DNA of 64,000 nucleotides. Source: CAIYQJ01 sp963717255 (GTDB taxonomy: Bacteria; Chloroflexota; Limnocylindria; Limnocylindrales; CSP1-4). This document shows, in pieces, positions 8,645 through 18,096 of this stretch (positions are counted from its first letter, which is position 1; each line of letters begins with the position of its first letter). The notes below the pieces were generated by a model that did no database searches, was not told where the DNA came from, and saw only the letters and a list, made by a program, of their open reading frames with translations. The stretch is from positions 67,424 to 131,423 of the forward strand of contig CAVQVT010000011.1 of NCBI GenBank assembly GCA_963717255.1, in the 5' to 3' direction. A program made the translations under genes and the position numbers.

Positions 8645-9387
8645 CGCCTGGAGAACGTCGACAGGCGCTCGAGTCCGTCGCGGCGGAGGTCCGCGGCTGC
8701 ACCCGCTGCCGGCTCCATGCCGGGCGCACGCGGGCGGTGCCGGGGGAGGGGAGCCCCGAGACGGAGGTCGTCTTCGTCGGTGAGGCTCCCGGGTTCAACG
8801 AGGATCGGCAGGGAAGGCCGTTCGTCGGCGCCGCCGGGTCGTTCCTCACCGAGCTCCTGTCCACCGTCGGCTGGCGGCGGGAGGACGTCTTCATCACCAA
8901 CGTCGTGAAGTGCCGCCCGCCGGAGAACCGGGACCCGGAGTCCGACGAGATCGCCGCGTGTGCGCCGTTCCTCGCCCGCCAGCTCCAGATCATGGACCCG
9001 GCGCTCGTCGTCACGCTGGGGAGGCACTCGCTCGGCACCTTCCTCCCCGGGGCGCGGATCGGGCAGGTCCACGGGACAGCACGGCCGACGGCCGCGGCGA
9101 CGTGGGCGGATGGCTCGGTCGTGTTCGCGATGTACCACCCAGCGGCGGCGCTCCACCAGGGCTCGCTCCGGCGGACGCTGCTCGACGACATGCAGGGCAT
9201 CCCGCGCGCCCTGCTCGACGCCCGGGACCGTCGCGCACTCGCCGCGGAGGCCGTCGACGCCCGGGTGCCGGCCGGCGCGGTCCCGGGTCCCGGCCCCGGT
9301 GGACTCGAACCCGGCACCGCCGCCGACGCGGTCGCGTTCCCACAGCCGGCGGAGCCCGGCGCCGACCAGCTCACGCTCTTCTCATGA
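8641..9387 (+). CDS. Type-4 uracil-DNA glycosylase (4Fe-4S)
   Basis: It removes uracil from DNA to start base-excision repair. The GTG start overlaps the asd stop. The 248-residue protein has the family-4 signatures: an N-terminal CTRC pair plus two later cysteines (VVKCRPPENRDP and EIAACAPFL) that hold the iron-sulfur cluster, motif A GEAPGFNEDRQGRPFVG with the water-activating region, and motif B MYHPAAALH. The catalytic core ends near residue 190. The remaining 55 residues are Ala/Pro/Gly-rich and end in DQLTLFS, which resembles a clamp-binding peptide of the QLxLF type; that last point is inference. Confidence 0.93.
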   Translation: MTPGERRQALESVAAEVRGCTRCRLHAGRTRAVPGEGSPETEVVFVGEAPGFNEDRQGRPFVGAAGSFLTELLSTVGWRREDVFITNVVKCRPPENRDPESDEIAACAPFLARQLQIMDPALVVTLGRHSLGTFLPGARIGQVHGTARPTAAATWADGSVVFAMYHPAAALHQGSLRRTLLDDMQGIPRALLDARDRRALAAEAVDARVPAGAVPGPGPGGLEPGTAADAVAFPQPAEPGADQLTLFS

Positions 9388-9407
9388 CACGCAGGGAGCC
9401 CGCTCCG

Positions 9408-11075
9408 ATGGCCGCTGACACCCCGCTCCGGATCATCCCCCTCGGAGGGATGGGTGAGATCGGGAAGAACATGTACGTCTTCGAGTTCGGCGACGACATC
9501 ATCGTCGTGGACTGCGGCCTCATGTTCCCCGACGAGGAGATGTTCGGGATCGACCTCGTCATCCCGGACGTGACGTACCTGCGAGAGCGCCGGGAGCAGG
9601 TCCGGGCGTTCTTCATCACGCACGCCCACGAAGACCACGTCGGCGGGCTGCCGTACATCCTGCCGACCTTCCCCGGCGTCCCCATCTACGCGTCCACCCT
9701 GGCCCGCGGCCTCCTCGGGAACAAGATCAAGGAGCACAAGCTCCACAACAACCCGATGCTCTCGCTCGAGCCCGGCGGCGAGACGGTGCAGATCGGCGCG
9801 TTCTCGGTGGAGGCGTTCCGGATCGGCCACTCGATCCCGGATGCGATGGGGCTCGCGATCCGTACGCCCGTCGGGACGATCATCCACACGGGCGACTTCA
9901 AGTTCGACCACACCCCGGTGGACGGGAAGCCATCGGACTTCCAGCTGCTCGCGCGGTACGGCGCGGACGGCGTCATCGCGCTCCTGTCCGACTCCACGCG
10001 CGCAGAGAACCCCGGCTACACGCCGTCGGAACGGACCGTGGGCGAGGCGTTCCGCGAGATCATGGAGGGGCTCGACGGCCGTGTCATCGTCGCGACGTTC
10101 GCGAGCAACATCGCCCGGATCCAGCAGGTCATCGACGCCGCCGGGACCTTCGACCGGAAGGTCGCGGTCGTCGGCCGGTCGATGGAGCAGAACTTCCGGA
10201 TCGCGAGCGACCTCGGGTACCTGAAGTACCCGGCGTCCCAGATCGTCCCCAAGGACCGGATCGGTGAGACGGCCCCCGAGACGCTCGTCATCGCGACGAC
10301 GGGGGCGCAGGGCGAGCCGATGGCAGGGCTCGCGCGGATGGCGAACCACGATCACCGGTTCGTCGAGATCCAGCCGGGCGACACGGTGATCGTGAGCGCG
10401 AGCCCGATCCCCGGGAACGAGGAGTACGTCGCCCGCACCATCGACAACCTGTTCAAGGCCGGCGCGAACGTCTACTACCACACGATCAAGCGGGCGCACG
10501 TCTCCGGCCACGCGAGCCAGGAGGAGCTCAAGCTCATGCTCGGGCTCACCCGCCCGCGCTACTTCCTCCCGATGCACGGCGAGTTCCGCATGCAGGTCCA
10601 GCACGGCCGGCTCGCCGTGGAGACGGGCGTGCTCCCCGAGAACGTCTTCATCATCGAGAACGGGACGCCGATCGAGATCTCGGCGGACGGCTCCGCGCGC
10701 CGGGGGACGCCGGTGCCGGCCGGGTACGTCTTCGTGGACGGGCTCTCGGTCGGCGACGTCGGCGAGATCGTGCTGCGCGACCGCCGCGCGCTCGCGAACG
10801 ACGGGATGTTCATGGTCGTGGTGACGGTCGACAAGCAGACGGGAACCGTGCTGGGCAGGCCGGAGATCGTCACGCGCGGGTTCACGCCGCTGAACGAGAA
10901 GGACCCGATCATGGAGGGCGCGGTCGACCGGATCGTCGCGGCGATCGAGAACCCGGGCGACCACATCAGCGAGGCAGCGCTCCTCAAGGCCCAGATCAAG
11001 GACGGGGTCTCGCGCTACCTCTACGAGCAGACGAAGCGGCGGCCGATGGTCTTCCCGGTCGTCGTGGAGGTCTGA
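9408..11075 (+). CDS. rnj: Ribonuclease J
   Basis: RNase J is a metallo-beta-lactamase/beta-CASP nuclease with 5'-3' exonuclease and endonuclease activity in mRNA decay and rRNA maturation. With the ATG at 9408 the protein has 555 residues, the normal length. An in-frame ATG at 9384 overlaps the upstream stop (ATGA) and would add eight residues; a weak AGGGAG at 9393-9398 favours 9408. Motifs: GGMGEIGKNMYVFE, the zinc ligands THAHEDHVGG (H72, H74, D76, H77), RIGHSIPDA, TGDFKFD, the beta-CASP segment with LLSDSTRAENPG and ATFASNIARIQQ, the KRAHVSGHASQEEL region and HGEFRM. The stop overlaps the ftsK start (TGATG). Confidence 0.95.
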   Translation: MAADTPLRIIPLGGMGEIGKNMYVFEFGDDIIVVDCGLMFPDEEMFGIDLVIPDVTYLRERREQVRAFFITHAHEDHVGGLPYILPTFPGVPIYASTLARGLLGNKIKEHKLHNNPMLSLEPGGETVQIGAFSVEAFRIGHSIPDAMGLAIRTPVGTIIHTGDFKFDHTPVDGKPSDFQLLARYGADGVIALLSDSTRAENPGYTPSERTVGEAFREIMEGLDGRVIVATFASNIARIQQVIDAAGTFDRKVAVVGRSMEQNFRIASDLGYLKYPASQIVPKDRIGETAPETLVIATTGAQGEPMAGLARMANHDHRFVEIQPGDTVIVSASPIPGNEEYVARTIDNLFKAGANVYYHTIKRAHVSGHASQEELKLMLGLTRPRYFLPMHGEFRMQVQHGRLAVETGVLPENVFIIENGTPIEISADGSARRGTPVPAGYVFVDGLSVGDVGEIVLRDRRALANDGMFMVVVTVDKQTGTVLGRPEIVTRGFTPLNEKDPIMEGAVDRIVAAIENPGDHISEAALLKAQIKDGVSRYLYEQTKRRPMVFPVVVEV

Positions 11076-13409
11076 TGACGGCGCCTCGCCGATCGGGGCG
11101 GTCGACGCCGAAGTCGACCTCCACGCGGAGCACCTCGCGGGCGCGGCGCCGGCCCACGTACACCGCACCGTCGGTCGACGTCGCTCCCGAGGTCGTCCGC
11201 TCGATCGTCGGGATCGTCCTCATGGTCCTCGGCGCGATCCTGCTCATCGGGTTGCTGCTGCCGGGGAAGGGCGTCCTCACCGACTGGATCCGGGACATCT
11301 TCGCGCCCTGGTTCGGGACGGGCCGCTACCTCCTTCCGTTCCTCCTGCTCGCCCTGGGCATCTACGTCGAGCGGGTGGGGCGTCGGGCCGGCTGGGGCTG
11401 GACGCTGCTCGGCGTGACGGTCGCGTTCGTCGGTCTGCTCGGGGTGATGGCGGTCATCGTCGGCGCCGGGTACCTCGAGGGACGGAGCGGCGGCCGGATC
11501 GGGTCGTTCATCGCGGACACGTTGACGCCGCTCATCACGGCGCCCGGGACGTTCGTCGTGAGCCTCGCGATCCTCGTCATCGGCGTCCTCATCGCGCTCA
11601 ACGCCACGCTCGGGTCGCTCCTGCGGCCGATGTGGGACGCGGCGCGGACGACCGGCGGCGTCCTGCTCGCACCGCGCCCGCCGGCCGAGGCGGGTGGCAA
11701 CGGGAAGGTGGCGGACGCTGCCCGCGGGGGTGCGGACGCGAAGGGCGCGCCCGCGGGCAGGGGCGTGCGCGGCGGCAACGGGTGGGTCGAGGTGCCGACG
11801 CCGGTCCCGACACCGACACCGACGCCGCTGTCGGCGGTCCTCGGGCCGGGGCCGGAATCGAGTGGGACGGCGGTCGCAGCCGGCGTCGCGACCGCGGCGA
11901 CGGACGTCGAAGAGGAAGACCTCACCGATTCCTCGGGTGCACCGAAGCCACGCGAACACCGGCCATACGCTCTCCCGCCTCTGACCCTGCTCGACGACGT
12001 CGCGCCCCAGAGCGGCGACAGTCGGATGGACCACGCGCAGAACGCGCGAGATCATCGAGGCGAAGCTCGCAAGCTTCGGCATCCAGGTCCGGGTCACGGG
12101 CTGGAACGCCGGTCCGGTCGTCACGCAGTACGAGGTCAAACCGGACGATGCGGTCAAGGTCGCCAAGATCGAGTCCGTCTCCGACGACCTCGCGATGGCT
12201 CTGGCCGCGCGGACCATCCGGATCGAGGCTCCGATCCCCGGCAAGACCGTCGTGGGGATCGAGATCCCCAACGTGGACTTCAACGTCGTCCGCATGCGTC
12301 GGATCCTGGAGTCGGAAGAAGCCAAGGTCGTCGACTCGAAGCTCGCATTCGCCCTGGGCCGCGACGTTGCGGGCCATGCCCGGATGACGGACCTCGGCAA
12401 GATGCCCCATCTGCTCATCGCCGGGCAGACGGGCTCGGGCAAGAGCGTCATGGTCAACGCGCTGATCACCAGCCTGCTCATGCGGGCGACTCCCGAAGAC
12501 GTGCGCCTGATCCTCGTCGACATGAAGGGCGGCGTGGAGCTGGCGAACTACAAGGGCGCGCCGCACCTCTACGTGCCGATCATCAGCGAGACGAGCCGCG
12601 CGAAGGCCGCGCTGCAGTGGGCGGCGCGCGAGATGGACATGCGCTACCGGCGATTCGCCGGCGCTTCCGCCCGCAACCTCGCGATGTTCAACGAGGCGCG
12701 CGCCGACCCGGCCGATCGCCTGCCTCAGATCGTCATCGTCATCGACGAGCTCGCCGACCTCATGCTCCGCGACGGCCGGAGCATCGAGGAGTCGATCGTC
12801 CGGATCGCGCAGAAGGCGCGCGCGACCGGCATCCACCTCGTCCTCGCGACCCAGCGCCCGTCGGTCAACGTCGTCACCGGGCTCATCAAAGCGAACCTCC
12901 CGAGCCGCATCGCCTTCGCGATGGCGTCGCAGATCGACAGCCGGACCATCCTCGACGCTCCCGGCGCCGAGGACCTGATCGGCCGCGGCGACATGCTCTT
13001 CCTGCCGTCCGACCTGCCGAAGCCGATCCGCCTCCAGGGTGTCTTCGTGTCGGACAAGGAGATCGGCAAGGTCGTCGACCACTGGCGCGCGGAGGCCGAG
13101 CCGCACTACGACCTCAGCATCGTGGAGAGCGACGAGGACTCGACGGGTCGCGTCGAGGACGTCGAGAGCGACGACACGGACCGCCTCTTCCACGACGCCG
13201 TGCAGGTCATCCAGGAGTACGACCGCGCCTCGGCCTCGCTCCTCCAGCGCCGACTGAAGATCGGCTATGCCCGGGCCGCGCGGATCATCGACCAGCTCGA
13301 GGCCCACGGCTACATCGGCCCCTTCGACGGCTCGAACGCCCGCCAGGTCCTCCGCCGCGAGGTCCCCGACGCGCGAGGAGGCGGAGACTCCGACGAGGAC
13401 GGGCTCTGA
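11075..13409 (+). CDS. ftsK: DNA translocase FtsK/SpoIIIE (frame break near 12047)
   Basis: FtsK is a membrane-anchored ATPase that pumps chromosomal DNA through the closing septum. The N-terminus has a short basic stretch and four membrane helices (roughly residues 43-65, 85-103, 112-137, 152-175). A Pro/Thr-rich linker follows (VPTPVPTPTPTPL). The motor is in frame 0 from about 12048: REIIEAKLASFGI, Walker A AGQTGSGKS, Walker B IVIVIDELADLM, ATQRPSVNVVTGLIKAN, and a C-terminal gamma winged helix (SLLQRRLKIGYARAARIID). The N-terminal part is in frame 2 and changes at about 12047 (one extra C, or two missing bases). The whole is about 777 residues. The TGA overlaps the next ATG. Confidence 0.92.
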
Positions 13410-14852
13410 TGTCGTCGCGTGACGACCAGGCTCGCCCACAGGGCACGGCAGGGATCCGGCGGCCGTCGCTGACGCGCCCGCGCCTCCCCACGACGATCCC
13501 CGGCGACGCCGGCCGCCTCGTGAGCCGCGTCCGCGGGGAGCGACCTCCCGCCCCGGTCCGCCCCGCCGAGCCGCCGCTCGGCGAGCGCCTGGCGGCCGCC
13601 CGTGAGCACAAGGGCGTGGACCTCACGCGCGCCGAGCGCGACACGAAGATCCGGATGCGGTACCTCGCGGCGCTCGAGCGTGGCGATTACCGGGATCTTC
13701 CCGGGGCGGTCTACACGAAGGGCTTCCTTCGCAACTACGCGCAGTACCTGGGGCTCGACCCGGACGACGTCCTCCGCCAGTGGCGGCGCGAGCGGGGGGA
13801 GACGGAGGCGGAGCCGATCGTCGTCGTTCCGCGGGGGCTCGACGCGCCGCGACCGACGCTCACCATCGGGCGCGGCACGATCTTCGCCGTCCTCCTCGCG
13901 GTCGGCGTGGCGCTCTTCGTCGGCTACCTCGGCGTGCAGCTGTTCCGCTTCTCGCAGCCGCCGTCGATCTCGATCACCGATCCGCTGAACGCCGTCATCG
14001 ACGTCGACCCGTCCGCGACCTCGTACACCCTCCGAGGGACCACGACGGCCGGGTCGACCGTCTCGATCGAGACGCCAGGCCGGGAGACCGTCCGCGTGAC
14101 CGCAGGTCCCGATGGGCGGTGGTCGGCGCAGGTCGAGCTCGTCCGGGGCCGGAACCAGTTCGACGCGACCGCCACCGATTCCGACACGGGGAAGACGAGC
14201 CCGACGCCGGCGACGGTCTACATCACGGTGCCGTTCGGCACCGCGACGGCTCCGATCGTGACCCTCGACTCCCCGGCGGACGCGGCGACGTTCGAGAACG
14301 GCGCGATCCCTGTCTCCGGGCTCGCAAAGGGCGCGGAGAGCGTGACCGTGAGCGCCGCGTACCTCGGGCCCCCCGCCGGTGCCCCCGCGAGCGCCAAGAA
14401 CGCCACACCTCCGCCGGCGCCGAAGCCGGCGAAGGCCGACGTGACGGCCGAGGGCGCCTTCTCCGTGCCCCTGCAGCTGGCGTCGGGACGGTGGACGCTG
14501 ACGATCACGGCCCGCAGCCCGCAGGACCAGTCGACGACGCTGACGCGGACGGTGACCGTCGCGTTCAGCGGCGTCTCCGTCGTCGTGAAGCTCGAGGGTG
14601 GCAAGGCGCGGATCACCGCGTGGGTGGACGGGAAGGCGGATCCGAAGACCGGCGCGGCCGGCAAGGTGATCGCCGACGGCAAGTCGCTCGCGTTCACCGG
14701 CGACAAGACGGTCGAGGTCCGGAGCAGCGACCCGAGCGTGACGTACGTGACCGTGAACGGGAAGGACCTCGGCGCGATCGGCGGATACGACGGCGACGCA
14801 GTCGTGGATCTACACCCCCAAGGGTGCCCCGAAGCAGTCGAAGCGCCAGTGA
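13409..14852 (+). CDS. RodZ-like HTH_25 / DUF4115 membrane protein (frame break near 14800)
   Basis: It has an N-terminal cytoplasmic HTH_25 domain (about residues 55-115: LGERLAAAREHKGVDL, KIRMRYLAALERGDY, YTKGFLRNYAQYLGLD), one membrane helix (about 155-175) and a large extracytoplasmic part. The outside part has Ig-like repeats (SISITDPLNAVI, RGTTTAGSTVSI; then VTLDSPADAATF) and a C-terminal DUF4115-type domain (GGKARITAWVDGKAD, VTYVTVNGKDLG). RodZ links MreB to cell-shape machinery; proteins of this layout without proven MreB contact are common in Chloroflexota and Actinobacteria. The true end, WIYTPKGAPKQSKRQ followed by TGA at 14850-14852, is one base out of frame with the body (break at 14790-14801). 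That stop overlaps the cinA GTG. Confidence 0.82.
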
Positions 14853-15385
14853 CCGGTCCGGCAGGCGCGGAGCGGCGGCCGGCGGAGGAGGACGACCTCG
14901 TCTCCCTCGCGGACGCGGTGCGTGCGGCCTGCGTCGCCCGCGGGCTGACCGTGGCGACCGCCGAGTCGTGCACGGGCGGACTTGTCGGCCACTTGCTCAC
15001 CGAGGTCCCCGGGGCGAGCGCCTGCCTGGTCGGCGGGGTCGTGGCGTACGCCGACCGCGCGAAGGTCGCCCTGCTCGGGGTCGACCCTGCGGTCCTCGCG
15101 ACCGAGGGTGCAGTGAGCGAGCCCGTCGCGACGGCGATGGCCGAAGGGGCGCGCGCGAGGCTCGGCACCGACCTCGCGGTCTCGGTCACGGGGATCGCTG
15201 GGCCGGACGGCGGGACCCCGGCCAAGCCCGTCGGTCTCACCTTCGTGGCGCTGGCGGGACCGGACGGCACCGAGGTGCGACGGTGCCTCTGGACGGGCGA
15301 CAGGCGCACGAACAAGACGGAGAGCGCGCGGGCAGCGCTCGCGATGCTTCTCGCGGCGGCTGAGCGGTCCCCGGCGCATACTTGA
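14849..15385 (+). CDS. cinA: CinA C-terminal-domain protein (PncC-type nicotinamide-nucleotide amidase)
   Basis: This is the stand-alone CinA C-terminal domain of 178 residues, without the N-terminal MoCF domain. The family deamidates NMN to NaMN, recycling NMN produced by NAD-dependent DNA ligase. Motifs are LTVATAESCTGGLVGHLLTEV, VVAYADRAKVALLGV, EGAVSEPVATAMAEGAR and SVTGIAGPDGGTPAKPVGL. The GTG start overlaps the RodZ-like stop (GTGA). Enzymatic assignment rests on the family. Confidence 0.9.
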   Translation: MTGPAGAERRPAEEDDLVSLADAVRAACVARGLTVATAESCTGGLVGHLLTEVPGASACLVGGVVAYADRAKVALLGVDPAVLATEGAVSEPVATAMAEGARARLGTDLAVSVTGIAGPDGGTPAKPVGLTFVALAGPDGTEVRRCLWTGDRRTNKTESARAALAMLLAAAERSPAHT

Positions 15386-15460
15386 GGCGACGCCCGGGGT
15401 CATGGGCGGCGCGCGGTCGCTGCGCCGCCGGTGGGTGTCTGCAGGAGACGGGGAGGGTCG

Positions 15461-15952
15461 ATGGCCGGCGAGTCTTCCTTCGACGTGGTGAGCGATTTCG
15501 ACGTCCAGGAGCTGCGCAACGCGCTCGACCAGGTGCGCCGCGAGGTCGCCCAGCGGTACGACTTCAAGGGCGTGCAGGTCGACCTCGAGCAGGGTCGCGA
15601 CGAGCTGACCCTCGTGACGAGCGACGAGTACCGCGCGGAGGCGGTGAAGGACCTCATCGAGTCGAAGGCGGTCCGGCGGAACCTGGCGCTGAAGATCTTC
15701 GACTGGGGGAAGGTCGAGCCGGTCGGTGGGAACCGCGTCCGCCAGCGGATCGGCCTCCGCCGTGGGCTCTCGGAGGAGAACGCGAAGAAGATCACGAAGA
15801 TCATCCGGGACGAGTTCCCGAAGTGCCACGGCCAGATCCAGGGCGATGCGGTGCGCGTGAGCTCGAAGGTCAAAGACGAGCTGCAGCGCGTCATCGCCCG
15901 CCTCCGCGAGCTCGACCTCGACGTCGCGCTCCAGTTCACCAACTACCGCTGA
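15461..15952 (+). CDS. yajQ: YajQ family cyclic-di-GMP/nucleotide-binding protein
   Basis: YajQ proteins (UPF0234) are small two-ferredoxin-fold proteins that bind c-di-GMP or nucleotides and have been linked to transcription and translation effects. The ATG at 15461, after GGGAGGG at 15451-15457, gives 163 residues, the exact family length; an upstream in-frame GTG at 15431 has no such site. Typical segments are SSFDVVSDFDVQELRNALDQ, QRYDFKGVQ, KVEPVGGNRVRQRIGL, and KKITKIIRDEFPKCHGQIQGD with VRVSSKVKDELQ. No c-di-GMP enzyme lies in the window. Confidence 0.93.
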   Translation: MAGESSFDVVSDFDVQELRNALDQVRREVAQRYDFKGVQVDLEQGRDELTLVTSDEYRAEAVKDLIESKAVRRNLALKIFDWGKVEPVGGNRVRQRIGLRRGLSEENAKKITKIIRDEFPKCHGQIQGDAVRVSSKVKDELQRVIARLRELDLDVALQFTNYR

Positions 15953-15992
15953 CACCCGTCGGCGCCAGCCACTCCAGCAGGCGGTCCCAGCC

Positions 15993-18096
15993 ATGACCTC
16001 TCCGGAACCGACCGCGCCCGCGCCCGGTCGTACCATCGCCCGTCTCCTCGCCGACGCGCTCGTCGCCACCGGCGTGGACGTCGCGTTCACCGTCCCCGGC
16101 GAGAGCTTCCTCCCGCTCCTCGATGCGCTCGACGCGCGGGGGATCCGCGTGGTGGCGACACGCCACGAAGGGGCCGCGGCCTTCATGGCCGAGGCGTGGG
16201 GCCAGCTCGCCGGCCGGCCCGCGGCCGTGCTCGGCACGCGCGGCGTGGGGGCCGCGAACATGGCGATCGGGATCGTCACCGCACACGCCGACTCCACGCC
16301 GATGATCGCGATCGTGGGGCAGGTGCGGCGCGACCGCCTCGGGCGCGAAGCCTTCCAGGAGGTGGACATCGCCGGATCCGTCGGCCGGCTCGCGAAGTGG
16401 GCGGTCGAGATCCGCGACCCGGAGGTCGCCCCCGGCGCCATCGAGGAGGCGCTGCACCGTGCCGTCGACGGCCGGCCGGGCCCCGTCCTCATCTCGATCC
16501 CGGAGGACGTCCTCGAGGAGACGACCGCCGACGCGACGTTTCAGCGGGTCCACGCGCCCGCCCGAGCGCCGCGCACCCGAGCCCTCGCTCCCGCGAGTCT
16601 CGGCGATCCTGCGGCTGCTCGCCGCGGGCCGCCGGCCCGTGATCCTCGCCGGGGCCGGCGTCCTGCGTTCCCGCGGGACGCGCGACCTCGTGCGCCTCGC
16701 GGAGACCCTCGAAGTGCCGGTCGTGGCCGCATGGCGGCGCGGGGACGCCTTCCCCAACGACCACCGCCTCTACCTGGGCATGGCCGGCTTCGGCGCGCCG
16801 GAGGTGGTCCGGGAGCGACTCGCGACCGCGGACGCGCTCCTCGTCCTCGGGTCCCGGCTCTCCGAGGTGACGACGTTCGGCTACACGATCCCGGCCGATG
16901 GGGCCCGCTGGGCTCACGTGGATCGTGAGCCGCGCGCGGCCGACGAGGGGTCGAGCCGGGGTCCGGAGCTCGCCCTGGCGGGCGACGCCGACGCCTTCCT
17001 CCGCGCGGCCCTCCGTGCGGTGTCGGGCGCCGTGCACGACAAGGCCAGCTACGACACCCGCCGGACCGCCAACGCCGCGGACAGAGCCGCGTACCTCGCG
17101 GCCGCGTCCGTCGCGGAGGGCCCCTCGAGCGACGCCGGCGTCCATCCCGGCAAGGCCGTCGCGGCCCTCCAGTCCGCGCTGCCGGCGACCGCGGTGGTCA
17201 CGACCGACGCGGGCAACTTCGCAGGCTGGCTGGCGCGCGGGTTCCGCTTCCGGCGGCCCGGCACCTTCCTTGGCCCGACCTCCGGCGCGATGGGCTACGC
17301 GCTCCCCGCGGCGATCGCGGCCGCGATCTGGGCGCCCGACCGTGCCGCGGTCGCGGTCGCGGGGGACGGCGGCTTCGCGATGACGATGGCCGAGCTGGAG
17401 ACGGCGGTGCGGCACCGACTTCCGGTCGTGGCCGTCGTCTTCGACGACCGCCGCTACGGGATGATCCGCGACCACCAGGTGCAGGGCGGCCACGGCACCG
17501 TGGCGACCGACCTGGGCCCCGTGGACTTCGCGGCCGTCGCACGCGGTCTCGGGGCCCGCGGGGTCACCGTCTCGCGCGACGACGAGCTGGGCCCGGCGCT
17601 CGCGGAGGCGGTCCGATCCGGCGAGCCGACGGTCGTCCACCTGCTCCTCGATCGCTCGTGGGTGGCCGTGGGTCGGCGTGAGGAGGCCGTGGCGGTCGAG
17701 GAGGCCGTGATCGTCGAGGACGGCGCCGACCGCACCGTCGAGACCGTCGAGGTCCTCGAGACCACGGCGGTCGTGGAGGAGATCGCCGACGGCACCGTGG
17801 AGACCGTCGAGGTCATCGAGACCACGGCGGTCGTGGGGACCGTGGCCGACGAAACCGGTACGGTCGTCGAAGTCGTCGACGTGACGGACACCGTCGAGGT
17901 CGCGGTCGACGCATCCGGTGACGCCGTGAGCGTCGAGGAGGTGACGATCGTGGAGGCCGTCGTCGACGCGGAGGAAGCCGTTCCGGTGGTCGCCGACGCC
18001 GGGACCTCCGCTGCCGCGGAGGATGCCGCCTGGACGGACACCGTCGCCGCTGCCGACGCCCCGGAGGTCGCCGCCCCGGCCGACCAGGGCGCATGA
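15993..18096 (+). CDS. Thiamine-diphosphate-dependent enzyme, acetolactate-synthase-like, with acidic repetitive tail (frame break near 16562)
   Basis: The fold is that of ThDP decarboxylase-type enzymes: Pyr domain (VAFTVPGESFLPLLDAL, HEGAAAFMAEAWG with the catalytic Glu), central domain (AGRRPVILAGAGVL), and PP domain (TSGAMGYALPAAIAAA, GDGGFAMTMAELETAV). Substrate is unknown. The Mg/ThDP motif GDG-x(n)-NN has DD in place of NN (VVFDDRRYGMI). The body ends near 17665. About 140 further residues are a Val/Glu/Thr/Asp-rich tail with an exact 60-base tandem unit and no similarity that I recognise. The first 190 residues are in frame 0 and the rest in frame 1; the break is at 16550-16575 (extra base likely). 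The stop overlaps the next ATG (ATGA). Confidence 0.82.
17731..17850 (+). repeat. Two tandem 60-bp units in the ThDP-enzyme tail
   Basis: Unit 1 is 17731-17790 and unit 2 is 17791-17850. They differ at only a few positions, mostly in their last 15 bases, and encode TVETVEV(L/I)ETTAVV twice. The surrounding tail keeps the same Val/Glu/Thr bias in decayed form, so the tail probably grew by duplication. Confidence 0.85.

Noticed and set aside
11075..15385. A 1436-residue open frame from ftsK to cinA
   Set aside because: The FtsK motor is in another frame, and separate start/stop overlaps exist at 13409 and 14849, so these are three genes.
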